Assembly: GCA_964372095.1 (NCBI GenBank)
Contig: CAYJPV010000029.1
Location: forward strand, 7,183-71,182
Source of the DNA: CAYJPV01 sp964372095
GTDB lineage: Bacteria > Acidobacteriota > Vicinamibacteria > Vicinamibacterales > JAKQTR01
Length of the DNA: 64,000 nucleotides
Reading direction: 5' to 3'
This document shows, piece by piece, positions 23,424 to 31,543 of the stretch. The stretch's first letter is position 1. Every line of letters begins with the position of its first letter. The position numbers and the translations under genes were made by a program. The notes beneath the pieces are model-generated. The model was not told the DNA's origin and made no database searches. It worked only from the letters and a program-made list of their open reading frames with translations.

Positions 23424-24281
23424 ATGAACAGATGGCACTTGGCATTAGTCCTGGCCGTGGTCGTGGCCGTGCCCGTGGCCGTTCCATCGACAACGGCGCG
23501 ACAGCAGTTCCCGACGTGCCCGATGGGGAGCGGGTGGACGTTCGTGGCCGACTTCAGCGACGAATTCGAGGGCGACCGGCTGGACGGGGAGAAGTGGTGG
23601 GACTTCAACCCGACGACGTTCATCGGGCGAAAACCAGGTTTGTTCAGCCGGGACAACGTGACGGTGAAAGACGGCCTGCTGCAGCTCACGGCTTCGAAGA
23701 TGCCGCCTGCCATGGAGACGGTGGAGAACACCGCCCGCGGATACCATTCGTTCGCCACCGCCATCGTCAAGAGCCGGAAACGCGTACGGTACGGCTACTT
23801 CGAGGTCCGGGCCAAGGCCATGCCGTCCGCAGCGACCAGCGCATTCTGGTTCTACGACCCGCTCGATGCAGACAAGAAGTACAAGGCCGGCTCCCACAGC
23901 GAGGAGATCGACGTCTTCGAGATCTTCGGGAAACACCCCACGTTCTCGCACACCCTCTTCATGACGGTCCACCGGCAAGAAACGCCCTATGTCGAGACCC
24001 TCGTGAGAACCAACCTCCAAAGCACCGGCTCCCAGTGGGTGGCACCGCACAACTTCACCGACGAGTACCACGTGTTCGCGCTGCTGTGGACCCCGGACGA
24101 GCTGACGTGGTACGTCGACGGAGTCGAGCGGTGGACGATCAAGAACGAGTTCCACAAGAACCCGCTCCACATGATGTTCGATTCCGAGATCATGGAGGCC
24201 TGGGGAGGACTGCCCGATCCGAACGACCTGCCGAGCCGGTTCCTCATCGATTACGTTCGTACGTGGCAGCGGGCGGGCTAG
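23424..24281 (+). CDS. Secreted glycoside hydrolase family 16 enzyme
   Basis: A 285-residue enzyme with a signal peptide (residues 1-25) and a single jelly-roll catalytic domain. The catalytic strand reads HSEEIDVFEIFG, with Glu161 as nucleophile, Asp163 and Glu166 as acid/base. The spacing ExDxxE is the beta-bulge form found in laminarinases, agarases, porphyranases and carrageenases. Supporting blocks are FSDEFEGDRLDGEKWW, RYGYFEVRAKAM and WTPDELTWYVDG. The start is ATG 23424. The substrate, most likely a marine or fungal beta-glucan or galactan, cannot be decided from sequence alone. Confidence 0.9.
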   Translation: MNRWHLALVLAVVVAVPVAVPSTTARQQFPTCPMGSGWTFVADFSDEFEGDRLDGEKWWDFNPTTFIGRKPGLFSRDNVTVKDGLLQLTASKMPPAMETVENTARGYHSFATAIVKSRKRVRYGYFEVRAKAMPSAATSAFWFYDPLDADKKYKAGSHSEEIDVFEIFGKHPTFSHTLFMTVHRQETPYVETLVRTNLQSTGSQWVAPHNFTDEYHVFALLWTPDELTWYVDGVERWTIKNEFHKNPLHMMFDSEIMEAWGGLPDPNDLPSRFLIDYVRTWQRAG

Positions 24282-24334
24282 GCGGACTCTCTCGTATGAG
24301 CGCTGACAATGCCACGACCCGGCATGACCGAGCG

Positions 24335-25363
24335 CTATCGCCCGAACTGCCATCCCATCGTCACGGTGAACTCGCCGCCGTGCGGCTCGGGGCGGTACCA
24401 GAGATCGTCCGGGAAGCCGGTGTTCCAGTTCCACCCACCGGCCAGGCCCAGCGTGAACAGCGACCCGAGCCGGAAGTCGATGCCGCCGCCGATCCGGCCT
24501 CCAAACGTCGTGGACACCCGCGTGCGCGACACACCCTGGTGCCAGTCGTCCCAGTCGTCCCAGTCATCCCAATCCCAGCCCGGGCCCCATCCGCACTTGG
24601 AATCGCAGTCCGCCCACGCCGAGTTGAAGCCGAAGACCGGGCCGAAGCCCGCCGTGACATACGGCTCGACGGCCCTTGTCGTCGTCAGCCGGCGCACTGG
24701 GTACCAACGCGCGACAACCGGGAGGCTCACGAGTCCCTGCGCCGTGCCATGGTCGTCCCAGCCGTGGTTCTGCCCGTCAGCCGTCCCGTAGCCGGTGACC
24801 GCCAGGCCCACGGCGAAGTCGTTGCGGAGGAAGTGCAGATACTCGAACCCGAACGCCCCGTGCGCCGAGCCGCCGTAGTCCCAGTCGTAGGGGCCGTCAG
24901 CCCATCCATCGGCCCATCCGCCAAAACGCACCTCGATGCGGTGGCGGGGGTCCAGCGCCTGTGCGGGCGCCTGCGGCACCGGCAGCGCACCTGTCGGCGG
25001 CCCCGGCGGAGCCGGTACCACGTCCGGCGCCTCGAGGCGGGGCGCCTCCAACACGAACTTGTCGCCGTCGCCGACCTGGAAGCGCACCACCTTGGGAGCG
25101 GCCGGCCCGAATCTCACCTCGTACGCGCCCGGCTCCAGGGCCACATCCAGCTGCCGGCCGGCCGGCTTGTCGAGTTCCACGACGAGGGTGCCCCGATTGT
25201 CGAAGATCGCGATGCGCCCTTCCACGGATGCCGCCAGGACGATTCCCGTAAAAATGCGCTGCTGCACGGCGGACGACGCCGCAACCGGGTCTACGGGCTG
25301 GACAGGATCCTGCGGCGTGCCCAGGGAAAGAGAGGAGAGTAACAGTGCGGTTGTGATCAACAT
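24335..25363 (-). CDS. Outer-membrane beta-barrel-like protein, paralogue of the caspase barrel
   Basis: A 342-residue protein from ATG 25363 with a short signal (MLITTALLLSSLSLG) and AAGGA upstream. Residues about 35-100 form a small beta domain (IFTGIVLAASVEGRIAIFDNRG, LEPGAYEVRFG). A Pro-rich linker follows, then a barrel-like half with alternating hydrophobic strands (RIEVRFGGW, GFEYLHFLRNDFAVGLAV, EPYVTAGFGPVFG, ending in TVTMGWQFGR). The same two modules in the same order make up the C-terminal half of the caspase-like protein encoded just upstream. A DWDDWDDWDDW repeat decorates one loop. Seventy-one bases separate it from the caspase gene, so it belongs to the sigma-controlled operon. 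Confidence 0.75.
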   Translation of the reverse strand: MLITTALLLSSLSLGTPQDPVQPVDPVAASSAVQQRIFTGIVLAASVEGRIAIFDNRGTLVVELDKPAGRQLDVALEPGAYEVRFGPAAPKVVRFQVGDGDKFVLEAPRLEAPDVVPAPPGPPTGALPVPQAPAQALDPRHRIEVRFGGWADGWADGPYDWDYGGSAHGAFGFEYLHFLRNDFAVGLAVTGYGTADGQNHGWDDHGTAQGLVSLPVVARWYPVRRLTTTRAVEPYVTAGFGPVFGFNSAWADCDSKCGWGPGWDWDDWDDWDDWHQGVSRTRVSTTFGGRIGGGIDFRLGSLFTLGLAGGWNWNTGFPDDLWYRPEPHGGEFTVTMGWQFGR

Positions 25364-25434
25364 GGCCGGTCCTTTCTCACGAAGGGAACCGTCTCGGTTC
25401 CTGCTTCTTGAGACACGCGAACCGGCCCCACGTG

Positions 25435-27150
25435 TTACCGGTGCGCCGGCTTGTTTGCACCAAACAGCTTCCCGATCCCGAAGGTCAGCTCCCAGCCGGT
25501 GTAGCGGCTGGCCCCGGCGCCCATCGTCTTGACCACACCGCTGAAGCGGTAGGACGCGGCCGTGCCGGCCGTCCACGACCGGCCGACCCTGATATCAACG
25601 CCGCCACCGAGACTCCCGCCCACGGTTGCGTCGAGCACGGTCTCGCTGCCCACCAGCACGCCGGGCGAGGCGGGGCTGGAGAGCCTCGCATCGTTGTAGG
25701 CAGCCAGCAGCGGGCCGACGGTACCGACCACGTAGGGCTCCGCCGCCCGCCACGACGTGAAGCGGCGGAGAGGATTCCAGCGGACGACGAACGGCAGGCA
25801 CACCCCCACGCGGTCCCGCACGGCTGTCCCCGCAACCGACAACGTGGCCTCCGCGCTGTCGACCAGGATGTGCATCGCTCCGCCCAGCGCCAAGTCGTCC
25901 CGCACGAACTTCAGGTACTCCAGGTTGAACGCGAGGCTGCCCGCGCTGACGTAGGACCCTACCAACTGCGGAGGCGCGGCCACTGGCAGGTGGGCCGAGC
26001 CGGAGCCGCTCCACATCCCGAACCGGACCCCGACTTGATGACGGCCGGTCAGCACGTACTCCGAACTGAGATCGACGCCCCGCAGGCGTGTGAACTCCAG
26101 GCTCGCCGGCCCGAAGCCCGACAGGTCGAGTACCTGGTGCGGCCCATCCTTGATGTCCAGGCGGCCGCGCAGCGCCCGCGGTTCCCGTTCGAACCGGACT
26201 TCGTAGACGCCCGCCTCCAGGCCGATGTCGACGGGGCGGCCAGCCGCCTTGTAGAACTCGAGGACGAGACGTTTCCGGTCGTCCAGCACGTAGAACCGGC
26301 CGTCGACGGGCGCCGCGACGATGAACCCGGCAGTCGTCTGGCGCAGGTCGGTGAACACCACGTCTCCCGTGCCCGACATCGTGATGTCGTAGACCGGGTG
26401 CTGGGGCCCGCCCTTCGTGCCCACTGTGCGGCTGAGGGTCTCGTTGAAGGCGAACTGATAGGCCTCGTTCAGCGTCACCCGGCGGTCGCCGGACACGTCC
26501 GCGGCGCCCCGCATGCCGGAAATCAGGTAGTGCGTGAAGAAACTGCCGCCGAGCCGGTCGGACTCCTGGGCGCTTTCGTCGGCGGAGCTGGAGGCGAGGA
26601 ACGCCTGCCCGCGCATGTCCGAGGACTGGTCGATCGTGAACGGGCTACGGACCTTGCCGCCCTTGGGGCGCGTGACGGCGCCCGACGCGCACGCATCGAG
26701 CACGCCGATGCGCACATCCGCCGGCACCGCCTCGAGCCGTTCGCGCAGCGTCACGTAGGACAGGCGGTCGTTGCCCAGCAGCAGCCCCTTCTCGTCAGCG
26801 TGCCCCGAGTAGTAGAAGAAGACCTCCGTCCGGACCGCCTCACCCGTCTGGGGGGGGCGGCGGACCGCCAGGACGCGCTGCCTGAGCGCGATGAGCGCGG
26901 CGTCGAGGTCGCCGGCGCGGGGCTGGTCGAGCATGACGACATCCGCTGCGTCGACGCCGCCCAGGGCCTGCATCACCTGGCTGAAGCGCTCCGCATCCGA
27001 CACCGCGTACTTCAGGTGCGGACGATCTTCGCCGCCGCGGTTCGCCGCGGCCACGAGCACGATACGCCTGACGGTGGTCTGCGCAGGCGGTGCCTGCGCC
27101 GCGCCCGCCGCCACAGCCGCCGCCACCACCACCGCCATCGTGCTCGTCAT
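25435..27150 (-). CDS. Caspase-like protease fused to a beta-barrel-like domain
   Basis: A 571-residue protein from ATG 27150 (ATGA overlap with the anti-sigma gene). A short signal (residues 1-20) precedes a peptidase C14 caspase-like domain of about 240 residues with both catalytic residues: His117 in FFYYSGHADEKG and Cys154 in IGVLDACASGAV. Residues about 285-355 are a small beta module (FIVAAPVDGRFYVLDD, LEAGVYEVRF). The last 200 residues look like an outer-membrane barrel (HQVGVRFGMWSG, NLEYLKFVRDDLALGGAM, EPYVVGTVGPLLA, terminal ELTFGIGKLFG). The substrate is unknown. A protease carried on or in the outer membrane is the simplest reading. Confidence 0.8.
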   Translation of the reverse strand: MTSTMAVVVAAAVAAGAAQAPPAQTTVRRIVLVAAANRGGEDRPHLKYAVSDAERFSQVMQALGGVDAADVVMLDQPRAGDLDAALIALRQRVLAVRRPPQTGEAVRTEVFFYYSGHADEKGLLLGNDRLSYVTLRERLEAVPADVRIGVLDACASGAVTRPKGGKVRSPFTIDQSSDMRGQAFLASSSADESAQESDRLGGSFFTHYLISGMRGAADVSGDRRVTLNEAYQFAFNETLSRTVGTKGGPQHPVYDITMSGTGDVVFTDLRQTTAGFIVAAPVDGRFYVLDDRKRLVLEFYKAAGRPVDIGLEAGVYEVRFEREPRALRGRLDIKDGPHQVLDLSGFGPASLEFTRLRGVDLSSEYVLTGRHQVGVRFGMWSGSGSAHLPVAAPPQLVGSYVSAGSLAFNLEYLKFVRDDLALGGAMHILVDSAEATLSVAGTAVRDRVGVCLPFVVRWNPLRRFTSWRAAEPYVVGTVGPLLAAYNDARLSSPASPGVLVGSETVLDATVGGSLGGGVDIRVGRSWTAGTAASYRFSGVVKTMGAGASRYTGWELTFGIGKLFGANKPAHR

Positions 27151-27947
27151 CGTCGCTCGTCCTTCATCACGGGAAATGCCGCCTGCGCGAATCCACGAGG
27201 CAACACCAGGGCGGCGGGCACGCGGCCGGCGGAGGCTGCCGCGCGAAGCGCTGATCGGACGGGCTCGAGATCGAAGGCCGCGTCGGCCGTGACCAGGTAG
27301 AACACCTCCCACCGCGGCGCGTCGTCGAGTTCGTAGGAGAAGTCCAGGAAGACCGTTCCGGACGGCTGCAGTTCTGCCGCGCGCTCACCAGCCTTGGGCA
27401 GGTGCTGGGTGATCACGCCCCGGCCATCGACCGAGAGAATGGCCCCGTACGGGCGGCTCGCCGCGCGATAGCCGATCCGGATCTGGTCGCCCTGCCGCGC
27501 CACGGCGCCTGACGCCAGTTCTTCGCTGCTCTGGCTCAGCCGCCGGTGCAGGACCAGCGCCGGCTCGCCGCCCTTGAGGGTGGTGTCCTCGCCCGAGGGC
27601 CGGCCCAGCCAGAGCGACGCGCCCACGGCGGCCACGCAGACACACGTGGCGACGACGCTCGCGGGTGCGAGCCACGGGCGCCAGCGGCCCGCCTGCGCCG
27701 CCGGCTCGCTGCGCTCGTGGCTCTGGCGCGCCCGTTCACGGATGCGGCGGGCCATCTCCTGCGGCTCGAAGGCCGACTGGATGTCCCGGCTCGACGCCTC
27801 CAGAAGCGCCAGCCGGCGCTCCAGTTCAGGGTCGGCGGCAATGCCGGCAGCCAGAGCCTGACGTTCGTCCGGCGGAAGCTCACCCAGGCGATACCGCTCC
27901 AGCTGCAGGTCGGAGACGACGGCAGGCAACGTCTCCCGTGTACTCAT
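27147..27947 (-). CDS. Membrane-anchored anti-sigma-like protein with DUF4384-like domain
   Basis: A 266-residue protein. The N-terminal 85 residues are helical and charged (LQLERYRLGELPPDERQALAAGI), as in anti-sigma proteins that clasp an ECF factor, but without the HxxxCxxC zinc site. One membrane span lies at about 94-115 (WLAPASVVATCVCVAAVGASLWLG). The outer domain (about 145-240, QIRIGYRAASRPYGAILSVDGRGVITQHLP) resembles DUF4384, a domain often fused to caspases. Four-base overlaps on both sides tie it to the sigma factor and to the caspase gene. Anti-sigma function is inferred from this context. Confidence 0.75.
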   Translation of the reverse strand: MSTRETLPAVVSDLQLERYRLGELPPDERQALAAGIAADPELERRLALLEASSRDIQSAFEPQEMARRIRERARQSHERSEPAAQAGRWRPWLAPASVVATCVCVAAVGASLWLGRPSGEDTTLKGGEPALVLHRRLSQSSEELASGAVARQGDQIRIGYRAASRPYGAILSVDGRGVITQHLPKAGERAAELQPSGTVFLDFSYELDDAPRWEVFYLVTADAAFDLEPVRSALRAAASAGRVPAALVLPRGFAQAAFPVMKDERR

Positions 27948-28435
27948 GACGCCTCCAGTTCCGCGAGCGTGGCTCGCAGCGCGCGCAGGCGTTTGCGCAC
28001 GCCGGACACGGACATCCCCACCTCGCCGGCCACTTCCTCGAGCGTCAGCCCGTCGACGAAGTGCAGGGTGGCCATCACCCTGGTGGAGGCCTGGTGCCGC
28101 CCGAACAGGCGGTCGAGCAGCGACCGTGCCTGCAGGGCCGGCTCCGGGTCATCGAGGCGGGCAATGCCGATCAGCACCTCGTCACCCGGCAGGTCCGGCC
28201 AGTGCCGGCGATCACGTATGCGGTTCAGGCAGAGGTTCGTCGCCACCCGGTAAATCAGGCTCGACGGGAAGCGGACGTCGGTGACGCCGCGCCGGAGCAA
28301 CTGGACGAATACGTCCTGGCACACGTCCAGCGCCTCGTCCTCGTCGCGCAGCAACTGGCGACACCGGCGCAGCACGAGAGGCCCGTAGCGCTCCCACAGC
28401 TGTTCCAGATCGGGCGACGTTTCCGCCATGCGCAC
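27944..28435 (-). CDS. ECF-type RNA polymerase sigma factor
   Basis: A 163-residue sigma-70 family factor. Region 2 is seen as DEDEALDVCQDVFVQLLRRG and FPSSLIYRVATNLCLNRIRDRRH. Region 4 is LHFVDGLTLEEVAGEVGMSVSGVRKRLRAL, a helix-turn-helix. GTG 28435 or ATG 28429 could be the start; neither has a clear ribosome site. It is the first gene of a four-gene operon with the anti-sigma, the caspase-barrel and the barrel paralogue, so it probably switches on those genes. It differs from the other two ECF factors in the window. Confidence 0.9.
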   Translation of the reverse strand: MRMAETSPDLEQLWERYGPLVLRRCRQLLRDEDEALDVCQDVFVQLLRRGVTDVRFPSSLIYRVATNLCLNRIRDRRHWPDLPGDEVLIGIARLDDPEPALQARSLLDRLFGRHQASTRVMATLHFVDGLTLEEVAGEVGMSVSGVRKRLRALRATLAELEAS

Positions 28436-28788
28436 CTACAGACACCCGGAGAGGGGCGAAGTGTCACTCGCGTGGCCGCCTCCGAAGGCGGCGGGTCCGC
28501 CGGTGGGGAGCCGTGAACCCGGCCACCACGATACTTCATCCCGGGGTCGTGGCTGCATTCAGCCCGAATTCACCCCGGCCCTCGGGATACACTTCCTCCG
28601 GAGACACTCACGATCCCTGAATCCGTCGCCGTCCGGGAAAGCGCCGACGCCGCTGCCACCCGCCAGGACTATCTTCGTTTCAGGGACGGCGTTCGGCTTC
28701 AGCGGGTGTCTTTCACTGCTGCGCAGGAAGCACGTCTTGGACGTGCGTCGCAACCGCTCGACCCGGCTCGTCGTGAGCGAAAGGATGC
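28436..28788. other. Intergenic spacer between divergent genes
   Basis: No gene was found in this 353-base stretch. It contains a hairpin with a 7-bp stem at 28475-28492 (GCCGCCT-CCGA-AGGCGGC) and a weaker inverted pair CCACGA/TCGTGG near 28526-28555. It must hold the promoters of the sigma-factor operon and of the isochorismatase gene, but I could not pick out convincing boxes. Confidence 0.5.
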
Positions 28789-29361
28789 ATGATGGCCAGT
28801 GTCCCGTTCGAGTTCTCTGGCGCCGTACTTCTTCCCATCGACATGCAGCGAGCGATCGATTGGCCGGGCCGACCGCGCCGAGGCAATCCCGCGCTCGACG
28901 AAAACGGCCTGCGTCTCCTCGCGTCGTGGCGGAAGAAGGGGCTGCCGATCATCCATGTGCGACACGACTCGGTTGACGCGGAGAGCCTGTTTCGTCCCGA
29001 TCATCCCGGCAACGCACCGCGTCCCGGCTTCGAGCCTCGGGCGGGCGAGGCGCTGGTGGTGAAGTCGGTCAGTTCCGCCTTCATCGGCACCGACCTCGAT
29101 CTGCGCCTGCGCCGGCTCGGGGCGAAGCGGGTGGTCTGCTTCGGCTGGGCGACCGACATGTGCGTGTCGACCACCATCCGCACCGGTGCCAACACGGGTT
29201 GGGAGATGGTGCTGGTGGCGGACGCCTGCGACTGCATGGAACTGCCAGACGCGATCGGCGGCGGGATCATCTCGGCCCGCGAGATCCACCGGGTTCACGT
29301 CGCGACGCTGGCAGCGGATTTCTGCCGGGTGGTTGGGACGGGGGATCTCTGCGACGGTTGA
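28789..29361 (+). CDS. Isochorismatase-family cysteine hydrolase
   Basis: A 190-residue cytoplasmic hydrolase. The triad typical of the family is present: Asp18 (LLPIDMQRAID), Lys92 (ALVVKSVSSAF) and Cys125 (GWATDMCVSTTIR, with the usual cis-peptide region before it). Family members include isochorismatase, nicotinamidase, ureidoacrylate hydrolase and many unassigned amidases. Residues that would set substrate choice cannot be judged here. The start is ATG 28789 or 28792, both served by AAGG at 28781. It stands alone, just left of the accessory region. Confidence 0.88.
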   Translation: MMASVPFEFSGAVLLPIDMQRAIDWPGRPRRGNPALDENGLRLLASWRKKGLPIIHVRHDSVDAESLFRPDHPGNAPRPGFEPRAGEALVVKSVSSAFIGTDLDLRLRRLGAKRVVCFGWATDMCVSTTIRTGANTGWEMVLVADACDCMELPDAIGGGIISAREIHRVHVATLAADFCRVVGTGDLCDG

Positions 29362-29394
29362 GTTGGGCTTGCGGGAGGGGCCGAGGCAACGCCC

Positions 29395-29525
29395 TTCGAC
29401 TCCGCCACCATTTGGCGCCGTCGCTCAGGGTGGTTGCCGGAGAGAAGCGGTTCAAATCCCAGACCGCAAATGGAAAAGGCCACAGGGGTTAACCCTGTGG
29501 CCTTCATGGTTGCGGGGGCTCGCAA
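29395..29525. repeat. Left copy of a ~130-bp repeat bounding the accessory region
   Basis: Positions 29395-29460 align without gaps to 39192-39257. Both then carry a strong hairpin and the phrase CATGGTTGCGGGG. The core is TGGTTGCCGG-N8-GGTTCAAATCCC (29431-29460), which looks like the T arm of a tRNA. CATGGTTGCGGGG is the complement of a tRNA-fMet 3' end. The copy is probably a remnant of the tRNA locus at 39.5 kb, left or made by an integration event. Confidence 0.65.
29476..29504 (+). terminator. Strong 12-bp stem hairpin
   Basis: AAGGCCACAGGG-GTTAA-CCCTGTGGCCTT is a perfect 12-bp stem. It corresponds in position to the terminator hairpin beside the tRNA-fMet gene (39429-39459) but differs in sequence. 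It could end transcription from either side, though no T run follows. Confidence 0.6.
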
Positions 29526-29598
29526 CCAACGATACTTGCAGCTCTGGTGCGGGGCCGCGTGACGGGTTGCGTCCATTGCCACTGCAGCCAATGGAAGG

Positions 29599-29627
29599 TA
29601 TAACCCCTCAAGTTAGTTGAGGTTATA
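29599..29627. promoter_or_regulatory. Inverted-repeat operator overlapping the abiE start region
   Basis: TATAACCCCTCAA-GTTAG-TTGAGGTTATA: the two arms match except for a two-base insertion in the left arm. The site ends four bases before the AbiEi GTG start. AbiEi antitoxins are known to repress their own operons by binding inverted repeats upstream, and this is the obvious candidate site. Twelve bases of its centre (CCTCAAGTTAGT) recur at 31254-31265, at the far end of the abiE pair. Confidence 0.7.
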
Positions 29628-29631
29628 TACC

Positions 29632-30240
29632 GTGAAGCGGCCAAACGCGGAAGAACGACTCTACAGGGTCGCCAAGCAACAAGGCGGCTTCTTCACCGCG
29701 CGCCAAGCCCGGCTGGCCGGCTACGCCGACAACACGCACCCGCATCACGTGCGCAACGGCAACTGGATCCGTGAGCACCGAGGTATCTATCGACGTTCTC
29801 GATTCCCCCTGGCCATCAGACCTGATCTGATGCTGTGGCAGCTGTGGGCTCACAATCGTCGTGGGGAGCCTCAGGGCACCTTCAGCCACAACACGGCGCT
29901 GTCGCTCCACGCGCTCTCCGATGTCATGCCGGCGAAGCTCGACATGACGGTTCCTCCTGGATTCCAGAGGATGGCGGCCATCCCGAGAGTGCTGCGCCTC
30001 CATGGCGGCCGGCTCGCCGACGACGACGTCGAGATGACCGACGGCGTGCGTGTGACGACGCCGCTCCGCACGCTCGTCGACGTCGTCGTCGAGGATCGGC
30101 TTGCCGCGGACCTGCAGGTCCAGGCGTTTCGAGAGGCGCTTCAGCGAGGACTCGTGATGGCACAGCAACTCGCGCAGGTGAAGACGAGCCGGCGAGCACG
30201 ACAGCGGCTCGACCGCGTGATCAAGCAGGTGCCTGCATGA
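29632..30240 (+). CDS. abiEi: AbiEi-type antitoxin (type IV toxin-antitoxin)
   Basis: A 202-residue protein from GTG 29632, which has GAGG nine bases upstream. A TTG at 29617 lies inside the operator. An N-terminal winged-helix region (AEERLYRVAKQQGGFFTARQARLAG, NGNWIREHRGIYR) is followed by the AbiEi C-terminal domain (TFSHNTALSLHALSDVMP, VTTPLRTLVDVVVEDR). AbiEi both neutralises the AbiEii nucleotidyltransferase toxin and represses the operon. The toxin gene follows with a four-base overlap. The cassette lies in the accessory region and is bounded by a 12-base repeat. Confidence 0.9.
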   Translation: MKRPNAEERLYRVAKQQGGFFTARQARLAGYADNTHPHHVRNGNWIREHRGIYRRSRFPLAIRPDLMLWQLWAHNRRGEPQGTFSHNTALSLHALSDVMPAKLDMTVPPGFQRMAAIPRVLRLHGGRLADDDVEMTDGVRVTTPLRTLVDVVVEDRLAADLQVQAFREALQRGLVMAQQLAQVKTSRRARQRLDRVIKQVPA

Positions 30241-31119
30241 CGGCAGCTCCGCGTCCCTACGCGACGGCCGGCGCGCTCCGAGACGCTCTCGAAATCCGCC
30301 TGCTCGATCGCGCCAAGCGCGAAGTCGGTGACTTGCAGCGGCTGCGCCGGCAGGTGGCATTTGACCGACTCCTCGCGAGGATGTTCGATCCATCGTTGGC
30401 GGCCCGTCACTGCTGGGTACTCAAGGGCGGCTATGCGCTGGAAATGAGGTTCCACGAGGCGCGATCGACGCGCGACCTCGACTTCAGCGTCCGTGCTGGC
30501 GTTGGTTCTTTGTCGCACGCCCCAGGCACCGAAGCGCTGCTCGATCACCTGCGCTCGGCCGCACAGGTTAGCCTGCCTGACTTCTTCTCGTTCATCGTCG
30601 GCGGGGCGATGATGACGCTCGATCAGGCTCCCGAGGGTGGCGCCCGGTTTCCGGTGGATGCACGTCTCGACGGCCGCACGTTCGTCAGCTTTCACGTCGA
30701 CCTCGGGGTCGGGGACGAGATCATCGAGCCGCTCGACGAGCTCGTTGGGGAGGACTGGTTGGGATTCGGCGGCATCGCGCCAGCCGTGGCGCCCGTGCTC
30801 TCGAAGGAGCAACATTGGGCGGAGCAGCTCCATGCCTACACACGGCCTCGCCCGGGCACCGCCAATAGCCGCGTACGTGATCTTCTCGACCTCACTCCTG
30901 ATCGAGCTGGGTTCGCTGTCGCCCGAACGAATCCGGCGGGCGGTCGCAGCGACGTTCGAGCGGCGCGCCACGCATCCCATCCCCGACGACCTTCTTCCGC
31001 CGCCCAGAGACTGGGCAAGGCCATTCGCGGCACTTCTCACGGAGTGCGGTCTCGACCAGACGCTCGACGGAACCTATGAGCGGGTCCGGGAGGTCTGGGC
31101 GGCCGTCCGGGCGCTCTGA
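30237..31119 (+). pseudogene. abiEii: AbiEii nucleotidyltransferase toxin gene with a frameshift
   Basis: The gene starts at ATG 30237 (ATGA overlap with abiEi). The first 220 residues are well preserved: HCWVLKGGYALEMRFHEARST and RDLDFSV form the nucleotidyltransferase core. At about 30894 the frame breaks. Reading RVRDLLDL up to 30893 and resuming in the next frame at 30895 gives LLIELGSLSPERIRRAVAATF and a natural end at 31119, about 293 residues in all. So there is one extra base (A) in the sequence given here. Either the toxin is inactivated or this is a sequencing error. The intact antitoxin makes both possible. Confidence 0.85.
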
Positions 31120-31253
31120 AGTAGGGCTCGCGCGACCGGAGAAGACGTGACACAGGGGGAACGGGTGGGGGAACACCCTCCAAAGCGCACTGTTCCCCCC
31201 TCTGCCGATTCCGCCTGCCCGTAGGGCGTGCCACCGCAACAACGAGTTCCTTA

Positions 31254-31265
31254 CCTCAAGTTAGT
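31254..31265. repeat. 12-base direct repeat closing the abiE cassette
   Basis: CCTCAAGTTAGT here repeats 29606-29617 exactly, in the same orientation, 1.65 kb apart. The abiE pair lies precisely between the two copies. It could be a cassette boundary or a second half-operator. Confidence 0.55.
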
Positions 31266-31353
31266 CCGGTCGAAGCGGCGAGGCGTCGACAAGCCGAACG
31301 ACCTCGAGCTCGCGCAGTTGTTGCTGCTGGTGCCGCTCATCGAGCCCGATTGA
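31264..31353 (+). pseudogene. C-terminal remnant of a nucleotidyltransferase gene
   Basis: From GTC 31264 to TGA 31351-31353 the frame reads VRSKRRGVDKPNDLELAQLL and ends 10 residues later. The KR..G..KPNDLE pattern matches the tail KRATGRPKDLA of the nucleotidyltransferases at 3.5 and 4.6 kb. The rest of the gene is absent. It begins exactly at the 12-base repeat that closes the abiE cassette, as if the cassette had replaced the front of the gene. Confidence 0.5.
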
Positions 31354-31431
31354 CTTCGGCGTGGTGGAGTTCTGCGATGCGTGCAAGCCGTGCGCCGAGC
31401 ACTGTCCGGCCGGCGCCGTGCTCGTTGGTGC
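31346..31431 (+). pseudogene. Fragment with a ferredoxin motif of reductive-dehalogenase type
   Basis: The frame from 31346 reads PIDFGVVEFCDACKPCAEHC followed by PAGAV. The arrangement 'PIDFGV.EFC..C..CAE.CP' is the first 4Fe-4S motif region of respiratory and catabolic reductive dehalogenases (RdhA). Upstream in this frame there is no further similarity, because the first bases overlap the nucleotidyltransferase remnant. Downstream the expected second cluster is missing. So it is a gene fragment, not a working enzyme. The rest of 31120-31543 shows no other gene. Identification rests on one motif. Confidence 0.5.
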
Positions 31432-31543
31432 GACACGCAGGCCCGCGACGCTGCGCCTCGAACCGTCCGTCGCCGTTCCCGGTGGCTCGAGGCGCAATCC
31501 CGTGGGCGGACTGAAGCGGGGTCGAGTCGCGGTTCTCCAGGTC

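Noticed and set aside
22559..25342. A 927-codon plus-strand frame spanning three genes
   Set aside because: It crosses the DUF5916 gene, the GH16 gene and the barrel gene and matches none of their strands consistently. It is a composition artefact.
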